64,000 nucleotides of DNA from Diospyros lotus (GCF_014633365.1 NC_068343.1:31899307-31963306), one strand, 5' to 3'; positions 21,763-32,934 are shown, counted from the first letter of the stretch. The notes: generated by a model not told the origin, from the letters alone. Made by a program: numbers and translations.

Positions 21763-22231
21763 TAACCTTACCAAGAACTACTTCTATGACATGCCAAAAA
21801 GTATAGGGACATTTGACACATGCCAAATATAGCAGTCTACACTGCTAAAACTCAAGATAATGGATCAAGAATATAATATAAAAATAAACAATAAAAAGGT
21901 CAGAACATACGATCTAAACAACAAAAGAAAAAAAGAAAATAAAGCAAATTAATGATAACTGAAGCATGACACAAGCAAAATCAAGACAGTCTTTGGCCAC
22001 AAAAATTGGAATTCCGATAGTCTAGAATTATAGCTTACGAATCAACATGGAGGGATTATACAATTGTTTTATATAGGTTAGAAGCTGCAAGATGAATGAC
22101 TGCATCTACCGTTAAAAAAATGATACAGCCAAAATGTGTGGTAACAACCTACTACTAAACACTGGATAAAACAACTTATTATACAGCTGTCATGGACCAA
22201 TACATTATCATCAAAAAGAAAAAAAAAATAG
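21763..22231. other. Non-coding AT-rich segment
   Basis: Simple A-rich stretches (21920-21950, 22215) and no recognisable gene or repeat ends. Confidence 0.4.
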
Positions 22232-22320
22232 CATATCAAGCCTTTATCCCATTATGTTGGGTCAGCTACATGATTCTAGATTTTCATTAATTTCTATACA
22301 TTATCATAACCATTTCTAAA
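22232..22320 (-). mobile_element. RTE LINE 3'-end fragment
   Basis: The minus strand carries the terminal signature TGGGATAAAGGCTTGATATG preceded by TAGCTGACCCAACATAAT, as at the 3' ends of the copies at 29657 and 34243. It is a short 5'-truncated insertion with an A-rich tail. Confidence 0.8.
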
Positions 22321-22364
22321 GTCTCAGATCTATAAGACAGGTCATCCCTGCATCATTTCCAAGG

Positions 22365-22870
22365 TAGTCATAGGCAAAAGCTGCCCTTAAGGCATTAAGA
22401 CATTATATTGCCTGAGGTGCTAGGCTCCTAAAAAAACACTCGCCTGAGCAAAACAAGGAGCTAAATTGTCAAAAAACTAACAAACATATTTAACATAAAA
22501 AATAATAATGTAGATAAGACTTCAGAAAATACTCCCAAATACAAATTCTTTTAATAATGTTCAAACAAATAACTTGGAGGTCTTGCAAAAATTGGATATT
22601 AATCCTCAAACTAACAGCTTTGGGATTTTACAAAAACAACTCTACAGTGCCTTTGTCTTGCTTCTATTTTCCTTGTTTTCAGCTTGTAAGTGCCTCTTTG
22701 TACTCATCTTTCGATTTATAGGGTCACTTCCTCTTTACCTTCTTTTTACACCTAGGGCCTTTGATGCCTGTCGCCTCATTTGATGTGCTCACCTAGGTGT
22801 TGCCTAATTGAAGTCACCTCACCTAGAGGTAGATGAGGTGCTTCCATGGAGCTTGAGCGCCTAGGTGAGT
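22365..22870. repeat. AGGC/GCCT-rich repeat with imperfect inverted ends
   Basis: The left end reads ATAGGCAAAAGCTGCCCTTAA and the right end, in reverse complement, reads AGAGGCAAGGGCCTCACTC. Several GCCTGAGG, CACCTAGG and GCGCCTAGG motifs lie between. This looks like a non-autonomous DNA transposon, but no target duplication was confirmed. Confidence 0.4.
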
Positions 22871-23862
22871 GAGGCCCTTGCCTCTTAACACACCGATCCC
22901 TTCCCATTCTCCCATCCTCACCATCATCAGCACAAACCTTGGCCCTGCCCCTTTCTTGATTTCTATATACAAGACCTTCAAAACAGCATTTGTAAACCAG
23001 ATCCTACCCTCTCAACTCGGAAAGCTAAGAGATTTGGGTGCCAACCTTCAATCAAGAATCTAAAGACTTCCATTCTAGGTATGTTCCATTGATTTTGTTT
23101 ACGCATTCTTTGGACATGTAGGTTACATTTATCAAAGCATTTATCAATGTAGTTGTCTAATTTAATCTATAATGTCAAGATTTTTGTTCTGAACTCACTC
23201 AATCTACAAACCATCAATTATTTGTCAAGGTAAGTGGTTGAATATGAAATAAAATTACCTTTTAGGTTTCCCTTTTGATTTGTTAAATAATACATACCTA
23301 AAGGTTATACCTTTGTATCACTTTTGGGTAACATAAGACTTCTAATCACTAGGATTGGTTGAAAACCTAACCATGTTCTTTTTCTAGCCCTTAATCAATT
23401 GTTTGCTCTTTTTTATCCATTTATTGTTTTTAGAAGTATGTTTTCTGATAATTATTTATAATTCACTGAAGACAGAATTTATTATGCTGTAACAAATAAA
23501 TTTTGCAAGCATAGTTTTTGCTACCCATTGATTACTGGCTTAATAACAGTTACATTCTTAATTTCTAGTTAATAATTTAGAATTTACTAATTCAAATAAC
23601 ATTCAACCTTTCTATCTTCTGTCATAAAATCTACTAGTTAATCTGTTATACAGAAATGGCAAAAGACATTAACTACTATATTTTGAGCTTAGATTTACTA
23701 GCTACAAATTGAATAAGTAATAAAGTTTGCAACTAAAACACTTGATGAATGACAGAATTCCAATCTTAATCTAAAACCTATCTGGAAGGACACTAATATA
23801 GCGCAACCAGACCTGTGCTTGTCATAGATATTTTTCTGGGTTTTGTAAAAATCCATATTCTT
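22871..23862. other. Non-coding AT-rich segment
   Basis: No convincing gene. A 60-codon plus-strand frame at 22869-23063 has no recognisable domain and no splice context. Confidence 0.4.
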
Positions 23863-25250
23863 TTTTTTTTTTTTTTTTTTTTTTTTGAAATAAGTGAGGA
23901 CCTATATGATATTAATGAAACCAAAAGAGTAATATGGCAATCCTTAGAAAAACACTGGCCCCACCCACCAACAAACCAGAAAAAACAGAAACCCATAAAA
24001 AACCAACTCCCCCCCCCCCCCTGCCCCCCCCTTTCAACCAGCCATTAGGGAAGCCTGATCAACCCAATCCGACTTCATAACCAACCAGCCTAGAAGATAG
24101 AGAGGAACTTATTGGCCAAGAGCTGAAGCAGACATGATGACCTGGTCCGCTGAGTAAGGGAAAGATGGCTCCACTGATTTAACCCAAGCCACTAACCCGA
24201 CTAGCACCAAGTTAAAGATATCAATCCCACCAGATCCCCAATCCTTGAAGACTAACTTGTTCCGCTCCAGCCACACCGTCCATAGTGTCGCATACAAAAG
24301 AGACTTCCAAATCTTTCTCTGCACTTTGCCCCAAGCAAAAAAATCCCACTGATCAAATAGATCCCCAACTAAGCTCGGATAGACCCACACATATCGCCAC
24401 CACATAAAAATCTATGGCGATAAAAATCTACCGCCATAAATGCAAGACTCTCTCACAGTGAACGAAGAGGTGGTCCACAGACTCCAGATCAGAGCCGCAA
24501 AATGCACAAAGCAAATCATCCCCCTGTAGAATCCCTTTCCTACCCAAATTATCCTTGGTGTTAATTTTCCCCCAAATGACCAAAAACACAAACAACTCCA
24601 CCTTTGGAGGAGCCAAACTGCCCCAAACACGAGCAGCCGCAAAATTGATTGAGGGAACATTGGATCCAAACATCAATGAACAAAGTTTATCCTGGAAAGA
24701 GTGTGTCAAAAAAGAACCAACCCCCTCAAATGACCAAAAAACCCAATCCCCCCTCCTTTCTCTTACTAGATGGACTTGGGAAATAGCTCTCAGCAACTCA
24801 GCCCAAATAGACTTCCTTTTCAAGAAGCGGCCTCCAGTTAAGACACCCAAACCACCTGTTATTCAACTAGAATCCCAACTTTGCCACCCGCTTTCCTTTG
24901 TCCAAAGACACCACATAAAGCCATGGGAACAAGGCTAAAAGAGAAGAGATACCCACCCAAATATCTTCCCAAAACTGAGTCAAATCACCCCTACCCAGAC
25001 AGATTTTAACCCCTTCCATGGCCACTGCCCGAGCCTCATTGCTGCAAGTGAAAGAACGAACGATGCCCTACCACCAAGAACTAAAACTCCATTTAACCTC
25101 CACATCTTGAATTCTAGAAAAAATACCTTTATACCTTTCCCCAAGGTCTTTCTCTTCTCATCATTACTTTCAAGGTCAAACACACAATTCTCACCAAAAT
25201 TTTGGTATGACAGTGAAAAGGTAACACAGATACTGCTCATCAAGCATTAA
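23863..25250 (-). mobile_element. 5'-truncated L1-type LINE
   Basis: The minus strand ends in a ~26-nt poly(A) tail (plus-strand T run 23861-23886), preceded by a short 3' UTR and the C-terminal end of an L1 ORF2. Upstream of about 25250 no EN or RT palm is seen, so the copy is 5'-truncated, as is usual for L1. The precise 5' end is uncertain; it may reach 25560. Confidence 0.8.
24109..25243 (-). pseudogene. L1 ORF2 C-terminal region with RT zinc-binding domain
   Basis: The frame 24850-24428 contains APPKVELFVFLVIWGKINTK and then LLCAFCGSDLESVDHLFVHC, the CxxC...HxxxxxC zinc-binding domain (zf-RVT) of plant L1 reverse transcriptases. The next frame (24405-24109) has WTVWLERNKLVFKD, the usual ending. 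Farther 5', a GDLTQFWEDIWVG-like segment near 25000 matches the stretch that precedes this domain. Shifts at about 24420 and 24960 break the protein. Confidence 0.85.
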
Positions 25251-26421
25251 CTTTGTTTCCACCATCTTCTAGGAAGTTCTGGAACTAAATAATCCCCGTG
25301 ATGAACGTCATTCAAAACCCTAACTCAAAGAATGCTTCTACCATAAGCCAATATACCTCACAATCAATTCTCTAGAGCACTTAATTTCAACACTGAAAGG
25401 TTGTCAAGTTTTGAAAAACCAACCCACTTTCCTGATGGCAAAGAATCACTGACTTCCTTATCCCCAACCCTCCTCTAAACCCAAAGAACAGAACCAATAT
25501 CACCTTCAAAAAGCTCAAAGGTTCCAACAAATTTGGATAGTTTGACTTCTTATCTCAAAGAAGAGAAAAGAGATGTTTAAGTCCAGGAGATAGCCAGTGA
25601 CAAAAGGAGACTCAGAAAAAAGAAAGCCTACCTTTCTCGATCACAAAAAAAAATATTCAACTAGTTCCTTTCTTTTTTCTAATCAAACATAAAATTCATT
25701 ATATCACTAATGTTTTCTGTGTACCGAGAAAGATTTCTCATGTAACTCAAGAAACTGGTAAGACATTAGTATGGAATAAGAAAGATTTCTCAAATACTCA
25801 AGAAACTGGCAAAACATTAGTCTTATTAGAAATGTCTGCTTCACAATAATGTAAATCTCCTAATTTTTGTCCAAGACTATCTCGTGGATCTAATTTCCTT
25901 GCTCTTCTGCAACAATGTTGTGCCAATGGAGTTATCTTACACCACTCACTAAAACCCAAATCCTCTGAGGGTTAGACAAAATAAGCTATGGAAATACTTT
26001 AATCCCTAAAGCCATTAAACTTGACCCAACAACCAAAAGTTAAACCCATGCAACCTAATTGTAGTAATTGGCATCCAACATTCTAGTTTTTGTGGTAAAT
26101 TAAATTCTTCAAAGGTTCAACTAGATTTACCCATTAATATTACTCTTATTTAAAGCTAATTGAAGTGCTACAATCTAATAATTTAGGAAGGTAAAAAGGT
26201 TGGTCTTCTTAGATAGGAAGCTTGAGGTAGGGAAACAGAAAAGGTCAGAAAAAAGAGCTTTCAAATCACTGCTAGGATTTTTAAGCATCATAGCTAGTGT
26301 TCAATCATGTGTCTAGTCCTAGAAAAGGCTGCAAAGACCTAGAAAACTTTCATGAGCAACATGTTCTATTTGTTCTATTGTTATAGCTTCCCAGGAATTC
26401 CAATTGTTAATAGATCCTATG
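25251..26421. other. Non-coding segment with a local duplication and a short unassigned open frame
   Basis: A motif (AAGAAAGATTTCTCA ... ACTCAAGAAACTGG) is repeated at about 25730 and 25790. On the minus strand, about 25960-25810 stays open and reads SEDLGFSEWCKITPLAQHCC onward; I do not recognise it. The rest appears to be intron or intergenic sequence. Confidence 0.4.
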
Positions 26422-26441
26422 ACTCAAATAGTGGAACTTAA
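26422..26441. repeat. 20-bp target-site duplication of the RTE LINE (left)
   Basis: ACTCAAATAGTGGAACTTAA, matching 29658-29677 with one mismatch. Confidence 0.9.
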
Positions 26442-26714
26442 CTCCGTCTGGGGATGTTATCCATTGCCGGTCCCAAGCCCAGATAAAGGAGGAGGGTTGT
26501 GTTAGGTAGCCGACAACTAACGTAAAACTTAGTCGGATCCAAAACATGAACTCTAGACAAACTATGAAAAACCGTTGGGGCGTAACCCTTCATAGTGACG
26601 CGCAACACTGCCCGCGTGTAGTGTCAAGTGAGCTAGGGCCACTGCATCAGCGCCCAGACGTAGTGACAAATAAGCAAGGGTCGTCGCATTTGCTTGGATG
26701 GATGCGGGTAAAGA

Positions 26715-26800
26715 AGCTAGTTCAAAATCAAAATCAAAATCAAAAACAAAAACAAAAACAAAATCAAAGTCAAAGTCAAAGCTAAAATCAAAATCATAGA
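26715..26800 (+). repeat. Hexanucleotide repeat (CAAAAT/CAAAAA/CAAAGT)n in the LINE leader
   Basis: About 12 imperfect hexamer units lie just upstream of the endonuclease. They are inside the element, not at its end. Confidence 0.85.
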
Positions 26801-26805
26801 TTAAG

Positions 26806-27657
26806 GATTGGGTCATGGAACAGAGGAACATTAACAGGCAAAGCTATGGAAGTGGTAGATGTGATGATTAGGAGAAAGATTAATATTATGTGCCTTCAAG
26901 AGACAAGATGGGTAGGGAAAAAAGCAAAAACTTTATTAGAAATTGGATATAAAATATGGTACACAGGAAATGATCAAGCAAAAAATGAAGTGGAGATTAT
27001 TATAGATAAAATCTTAGTAGATGAGGTAGTGGATGTAAAGAGAATAGAGGATAGGATTATTGTGGTGAAGGTTGGTCTAGAAAGAATGACTATAAATATC
27101 TTTAGTACATATGCACCACAAGCAAGGTTAGGTGAGGAGATAAAAACAAAATTCTGGGAGAACCTAGAGGGACTCATACAAATGAAACCAAAAGAAGAGA
27201 AAGTGATTATAGGAGGTGACTTAAATGGTCACGTGGGTAGAGACGAAAACGGCTATAGAAAGGAACTTGGAGGGTATGGATTCGGGGAAATTAATAATTA
27301 GGTAAGTCTATTCTAGATTTTGCTATGGCATATGGGCTCATCATAACCAATACTAGGTTCAAAAAACGGGACGAACACTTAATCACATATAAAAATGTCA
27401 CATCAAACACCCAAATAGATTACTTCCTCATGAGACAAGAGGATTGGTTATGTTGTAAGGATTGTAAGGTGATACTGGGGGAGTGCTTGACTACTCAACA
27501 TAGACTTTTGGTACTTGACATCCAAGTAAGAAATTGGAAGAGAAAAAATCACATAAAACAAAATCCAAGAATTAGGTGGTGGGATTTAAAAGGGGAGAAA
27601 CAATTAATCTTCAAAGAAAAATTAAGGCGTAGAAGGGAATGGAATAGAGAAGGATAG
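26806..27657 (+). pseudogene. RTE LINE endonuclease domain
   Basis: An apurinic-like endonuclease is readable in two frames. The first (to 27301) has INIMCLQETRWVGKKA with the catalytic glutamate, FSTYAPQARLGEE, and IIGGDLNGHVGRDE with catalytic Asp/Asn. The second (27325-27657) has the DYFLMRQEDW segment and TTQHRLLVLDI near the terminal SDH-like site. The domain nicks the target DNA for reverse transcription. A stop at 27299-27301 breaks it. Confidence 0.88.
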
Positions 27658-27779
27658 GCAAACCAAATGTGGAGGGAAATACTACTGCCTTGAGAAGCAC
27701 GGCAAAGGTAGTCCTTGGAGAGACAAATGGTAGAGCCCCAAACCTTAAGGAATCTTAGTGGTGAAATGAAGAGGTACAA

Positions 27780-29550
27780 TTGAAAATTAGAAATAAGAAA
27801 ACTTGCTATAAGGCTGTATATCAGTGCAACAATAAGGAAAACCTAAAAAATTATAAAGAAGCGAAAAAGTCAACAAAAAGAGCTGTTAGTGAAGCAAGGC
27901 CAAAAGCATATGAGAATCTATATAAACGACTTGATACAAAAGATGGAGAAAGAGATATATATAAATTAGCTAAGGCAAGAGAAAGAAAAACAAGGGATCT
28001 AAGCCAAGTGAAATGCATAAAAGATGAAAACTAAAATGTATTAGCGAATGAGGGAGCGATTAAGGAGAGATAGAAGGAGTATTTCACAAAATTATTCAAT
28101 GATGGTGGGGACACAAGAGTTAGGTTGGACCATCTTAGTAACTCCGAAGGGAACGTGAGCTATACATTTTTTTCGACTCATAAGTTCAAAAGAAATAAGG
28201 CAAGTATTCAAAAAGATGAAAAATCATAAGGCAGTGGGATCGGATAATATACCAATAGAAGCATGGAAATGCATGGAAGAAGAGGGCATCTCCTAGCTAA
28301 CAAAATTATTTAACGCGATCCTTAAATCAAGAAAGATCTCAGATGAGTGGAGGAAGAGTACTTTGGTTCCTATATACAAGAACAAAAGAGATGTTCGAAA
28401 CTGTGAAAATTACAGAGGAATTAAGTTAATGAGCCATACCATGAAACTCTGGGAGAGAGTAATAGAGCAAAGGCTCAGAAACGAAACAGACGTCTCGAAA
28501 AATCAGTTTGGTTTCATGCCTGATAGGTCAACAATGGAAGCTATATACCTACTAAGGCGCCTAATGGAAAGGTATTGAGATCATCAGAAGGACCTGCATA
28601 TGGTGTTTATAGATCTAGAAAAGGCCTATGATATGGTCCCTAGAGAAGTATTATGGAGGGTTTTAGAGAAGAACGGAGTCCAAATAGCCTATATACAAGC
28701 CCTTAAAGACATGTATCACGGTACAGAGACAAAGGTCAAAACATGCGGAGGAGATACTAAACTATTTAAAATTACAATGGGACTGTATCAAGGTTCTACA
28801 CTAAGTCCATACTTATTTGCTTTAGTAATGGATGAACTCACTAAACACATTCAGACAAAGGTGTCATGGTGTATTCTATTTGCAGATGACATAGTGTTGG
28901 TGGATGAAACAAAAGAGGGAGTAAACACTAAGCTTGAGTTGTGGAGAAACAATTTAGAATCTAAGGGATTTAAATATATGGAATGTAAATTTAGTAAGAA
29001 TGCAAGAGTGGAGGATGTTATAATAAACTTGAAAGACCAAATCATACAAAGAAAATACCATTTTCGATATTTGGGATCAGTGATTCAAAAAGATGGAGAA
29101 ATTCACGAGGATGTCATGCATAAAATTAAGGCAAATTGGCTAAAATGGAGAAATGCATCGAGGGTGTTATGTGATGGTAAACTCCCATTAAAACTAAAAG
29201 GAAATTTCTATAGGACAGCTATAAGACCAATTTCGTTATATGACTTAGAATGTTGGGCGGTCAAATACCAGCATGAGCAAAAGACGAGCGTAGCGGAGAT
29301 GAGGATGCTAAGATGGATGTGCGGCCATACAAGAAAAGATAAAATTAGAAATAAGGTTATTCGTAATAAGGTAGGAGTAGTACCAATCGAGGAGAAGATG
29401 AGAGAGACTAGACTAAGATGGTTTGGTCATGTGAGACCAAGAGACACTCTTATGAGGAGAGTTGATGAAATGGAACAATTAGTCAAAAAAAGAGGTAGAG
29501 GCAGACCCAAGAAGGCTTTGGGAAAGATATTAAAGTTTGATATGAAGTGA
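27780..29550 (+). pseudogene. RTE LINE reverse transcriptase and C-terminal domain
   Basis: The linker (27780-28034) has SEARPKAYENLYKRLDTKDG. RT begins with STLVPIYKNKRDVRNCENYR (28363-28578), then stops at a TGA, and resumes with [40 protein letters not shown] and the catalytic [10 protein letters not shown] (28600-29550). The C terminus has [25 protein letters not shown] and [11 protein letters not shown]. These residues are diagnostic of plant RTE elements. At least three stops or shifts occur. Confidence 0.92.
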
Positions 29551-29657
29551 ATGGGCTTAAATAAGGATATGACAAAAGACAAAAATACATGAAAAGTCTA
29601 GAATTCATGTAGCCGACCCCACATAGTGGGATAAAGGCTGGATATGTTGTTGTTGTT

Positions 29658-29677
29658 ACTCAAATAGTGAAACTTAA
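29658..29677. repeat. 20-bp target-site duplication of the RTE LINE (right)
   Basis: ACTCAAATAGTGAAACTTAA, one mismatch from 26422-26441. Confidence 0.9.
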
Positions 29678-30138
29678 AGTTATCCTGTTACAATCATCTG
29701 AACTGGCTAAAACTAAATACTCAGTGACATAACTTTGCCATAGCTTGGATCAAATATTGGGAGGCTCCAACAGGAAAAAGCTATTAGGGGTCTCAAATGG
29801 CACCACCAAGGGAAAGTGCATTGACTTCTTAAACTGCCTTATCAACCTTGTGCTCTCTATCAAGTCTCATATGAACCACATCAACACCTTCAATGAACAA
29901 ATGCAATTATCTACTCATTGATTTTTTTTTGTATTGGTAAGTACTTTTGCTATATATATATGTGTCATCTATTAGTCATGAGGGCAACCAAACTAACTAA
30001 AGGCTGTAATATTATCTGCAAACCATTGAAAACTACATAAAAGAAGGAAAAAATTACCACATTAGATATTGACAATTTAGCAATGGATAGTACAAAATGA
30101 CAAGGCAAACATAAAAGATAATTTCACACTTTGCATAC
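29678..30138. other. Start of the putative third intron of the DUF632 gene
   Basis: It follows the GTATGC donor at 30138 on the minus strand. No further exon or repeat was recognised. A T-rich tract occurs at about 29920-29960. Confidence 0.5.
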
Positions 30139-30362
30139 CTCTGAACTAATTCATTCAGTTGGAGCTGCAACTCTTCATCTCTCAACTTGTGTATCCTCCT
30201 TGATATTGCATCAATTGTTAAGACAACAACATTCATTTTTGGTTGCAACCTCCTTATAGAATCTTGCGTGGCATCAATCTTGTGGGAATCAACACCCTTG
30301 TCATCTAATTTCTTTAACTTTTTCCACTCCTTGGCATAAACTACTCGAAGTCTCTCTTCATC
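30139..30362 (-). CDS. DUF630/DUF632 protein, exon 3 (DUF632 middle part)
   Basis: The minus strand has an acceptor TTCTAG just before GATGAAGAG at 30362 and a donor GTATGC after 30139. The 224-bp exon enters in phase 0 and leaves in phase 2. It encodes DEERLRVVYAKEWKKLKKLD, then HKIDATQDSIRRL and ISRRIHKLRDEELQLQLNEL, a close match to the conserved core of the plant DUF632 domain. It joins in phase to exon 2. In the family, the next exon begins with a MW(K/E)xM...CH segment; none was found to the left. The reading frame is intact, so this is a real exon rather than a relic. Confidence 0.93.
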
Positions 30363-30554
30363 CTAGAACCACATAATTTAATTAGACAAGGAGTTTACCA
30401 AAAGCTAGACTAGAGTATAAAGACTTCAACATACAATGCATAAACATGTAAGCAATTTCCCTTGAAGCCAAAATCAATTAAATTTCCAACATCAAGTTAA
30501 AGTCCTTAGAGTTGATAGTGGATTGGCAGATAATTATGCCCAAGTCATATTGAG

Positions 30555-30712
30555 CAAGCCTTGTTACCAGTGCCAAGGTAATTCCTTTGTGATTGAAAGT
30601 CACAAGTTCAAGTTGTAGAAACAAACTCTCTGCAAAGAAAGGTTGCACACATAATCAATCATCACAAAGCAGGGAGCCTCATGCACTGGGGAGGGGGGAG
30701 GCCCCCTAGACT
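30555..30712 (+). mobile_element. Degenerate Au-like SINE
   Basis: It shows AAAGTCACAAGTTCAAGTTG (B box) then AGAAACAAACTCTCTGCAAA, followed by GGGAGCCTCATGCACTGGGG. The order matches the intact Au-type copy at 32040. Confidence 0.65.
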
Positions 30713-31696
30713 CTCAAGAATTAACAAAAATTACAATACACTTCATTTCATGATAGACTCATTTTTGAATATCAATAAAGAATGCACGCATGCTATGTTA
30801 CAATCTGTATGGCTTGCAAAGACTTGATAGGTTTTCAATCATAGTTGTCAGGACTATAGTACGGGATCGGGGACGAGGTACATAACTTAGTATAATAGGG
30901 GTACGTTGAGGGTAGGCTTAATCGGTACGCTATTTGGGATTGTCATACATTTTGAATATTAACTAGGGTCGATATTAAATTTATACCAACTAAATTATAT
31001 ATCTTGTTATTTTTAAATAAAAATTAGTACTTCTATTAATATTTTAAATGATATGTTATGTTGTGATCGTAGAGTTCTTCAATGTAATAACAATAATAAT
31101 TAAAGAACAAAAATACAAATAGTAAGAATAAAAAAAAAATCATCGGAAAACAACAAAACATTGCATGCACACAACCCACACAACAATTAATTGCAGAAAA
31201 AGTCATTGCAAAATAAAAACTAATGAAATTGCAAGATTAACAAAAGTCGTCGGAGGTGGGTCACTTGCCTCTGGTGACATTATCACTAAAAGTAAGTAGT
31301 CAGAGGTCAAGCCCACATGCACAACCTCTTTAATGGTATGTGAGAGTCATGCACATAATGTTGCCCATGTGTGACATCTTCGATGAACTTCCAACCACAA
31401 CCAAAAGGCTCGTCTCTCGCCGATTTATGTGAGCATGCTTTCATGTTGACAAAAAAAGATCACCTTGGATGACAAATCATAAACCCTTCGAGAATCAACT
31501 TGAAAATTTGGTTCGCCTTTTTTGGTAATCCAATTCAATACCTAGGTCACTTATAACCTGCGAATTGATAGTGTACCAGGGGGTACCATGACCCTAGCTT
31601 CTATGGTTTCAACATTTACAAAAGAAATTCAAAGACAAACAAAAATAGTTATTCAATTTAACTTAATTCAAAGTAATGATAATGGCTGCCTCTTAA
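30713..31696. other. Intronic non-coding sequence
   Basis: A GTACGGGATCGGGGACG-type motif near 30860 suggests an old DNA-transposon relic. AT-rich runs follow at 31000-31240. No gene. Confidence 0.35.
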
Positions 31697-32010
31697 ATGC
31701 ACCAACAATATATCAAGCTTTAATCCTATTAGGTGAGATTGAGTACATGAATTCTAGCTCGCCAATCATTTCTATCTATAGCCATATTCTTTTTAAGACC
31801 CTTACAACTTATATCACTCCTAAGAGTCTCCCATCAAGTTTTTCTTGGTCTTCCTCTACCTCTTTTGCAAAAGTCTGTTCCATTCCATCCACTCTTCACA
31901 TGGGAGACTTTATTGGTCTTCTTCTCACATGAATAAACCATGGTAATCATCTCTCACACATCTTATCTTCAAAAGGAGCTACTCCAACTTATTGCAATAC
32001 CACTACCTCT
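31697..32010 (-). mobile_element. RTE LINE 3' fragment
   Basis: The minus strand reads, in broken frames, the C-terminal RTE motifs WFIHVRRRP and KRGRGRPRK, then WRARIHVLNL, and ends near AGGATTAAAGCTTGATATATT. This is a 5'-truncated copy from a diverged RTE subfamily. Confidence 0.82.
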
Positions 32011-32039
32011 TAAATGTTATTGTAAATTTGTTTTTTGTT

Positions 32040-32205
32040 ACATCCTTGGCACAGCGGTAAAGTTGTCGCCGTGTGACTTGGAGGTCACGAGTTCAAGTCG
32101 TGGAAACAGCCTCTTGCAAAGCAAGACCCAAGTGGTCCGACCCTTCCCCGAACCCCGCACATAGCGGGAGCTTTGTAGCACCGGGCTGCCCTTTTAGTCC
32201 ACAGA
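32040..32205 (+). mobile_element. Au-type SINE, well preserved
   Basis: It begins CTTGGCACAGCGGTAAAG (A-box region), then GGTCACGAGTTCAAGTCGTG (B box) and GGAAACAGCCTCTTGCAAA, and continues GTGGTCCGACCCTTCCCCG and CATAGCGGGAGCTTTGTAGC, ending GGGCTGCCCTTTTAG. This is the Au family signature, recognised from memory. RNA polymerase III would start at the A box, and an L1- or RTE-type LINE would mobilise it. Confidence 0.9.
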
Positions 32206-32574
32206 GGGTATAAGTGTCCATGAAACACTTTATGTAGATCTAGCCAAAATAATTAATAACAATTCCAAGATAATATCAAAAGAAATAGAGCTTCTTTGGA
32301 ATTTACAACTTTGTAACTTTTAATTAAAAACGCCAAAAGAATGCAGTTGATAGTTAAACTATTATTTAAAAGACTAAAATATTTTCTATTCTTGATCTCT
32401 TCAAATTCCTTGACTAGTAATTTAACACAAGAATGGCAATATATCAATTCACCATCCAAACATCCATTTATAGTGAAGTGGGATTCTTAGATTATTTCCT
32501 ATTGAGCAAAAAGAAAAAAGACAAACAAGTAAATTGCATAGAATATTTGATATAGGAATCTATATTACCATTTT
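32206..32574. other. Intronic non-coding sequence
   Basis: AT-rich; nothing recognisable. Confidence 0.4.
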
Positions 32575-32860
32575 GATATCTAAAAGGATAAATCTCCTAG
32601 CAACTGAATGAAACATATGAAGAGAGGTAGAAACAACCTAAAGATTAACTACTCAATGCACATGCCACAATGGACACAATAGAATGCATAAGTAACTACT
32701 CAATGTACATGCCACAATGGACACCATAGAATGCAAATGGAATCACCACATTGAGCAGTTAATCTTTAGGTTGTTTCTACCACTCTTCATATGTTTCATT
32801 TGGTTGCTAGGAGATTTATCCTTATAGATATCAACTAGGAGATTTATCCTTCTAGATATC
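32575..32860. repeat. Foldback element with ~85-bp inverted arms
   Basis: The left arm (32575-32660) starts GATATCTAAAAGGATAAATC and the right arm (about 32745-32832) ends GGATTTATCCTTATAGATATC in reverse, with few mismatches. The spacer contains a ~45-bp direct repeat (TAACTACTCAATG...). The right end is followed by a direct copy of its last ~28 bp (32833-32860). It is probably a MITE or foldback transposon; family unknown. Confidence 0.85.
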
Positions 32861-32934
32861 TTGGTATTGTTAAGGTTTATGCTTACAACACTCAAACAAT
32901 AACAATCTTTTAATTAAATAGGTACTTCCATAAG

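Larger units (their letters stand above)
26442..29657 (+). mobile_element. Full-length RTE-clade LINE
   Basis: The element begins CTCCGTCTGGGGATG, has a 5' leader of about 370 bp, one endonuclease-RT coding region, and ends GGGATAAAGGCTGGATATG(TTG)n. It is flanked by a 20-bp target duplication with one mismatch. Length is about 3.2 kb, typical of plant RTE elements. The coding region is interrupted by several stops, so this copy is inactive. It lies antisense to the host gene. Confidence 0.92.

Noticed and set aside
24008..24031. C-rich run as a regulatory or quadruplex element
   Set aside because: It lies in the 3' UTR of a truncated L1 and is probably slippage; there is no other support.
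31588..31932. 114-codon plus-strand frame
   Set aside because: Its right part is the antisense strand of an RTE LINE C-terminal region, so it is not a gene.
32040..32110. Functional tRNA gene, because of A- and B-box similarity
   Set aside because: There is no cloverleaf continuation; the boxes belong to an Au-type SINE.
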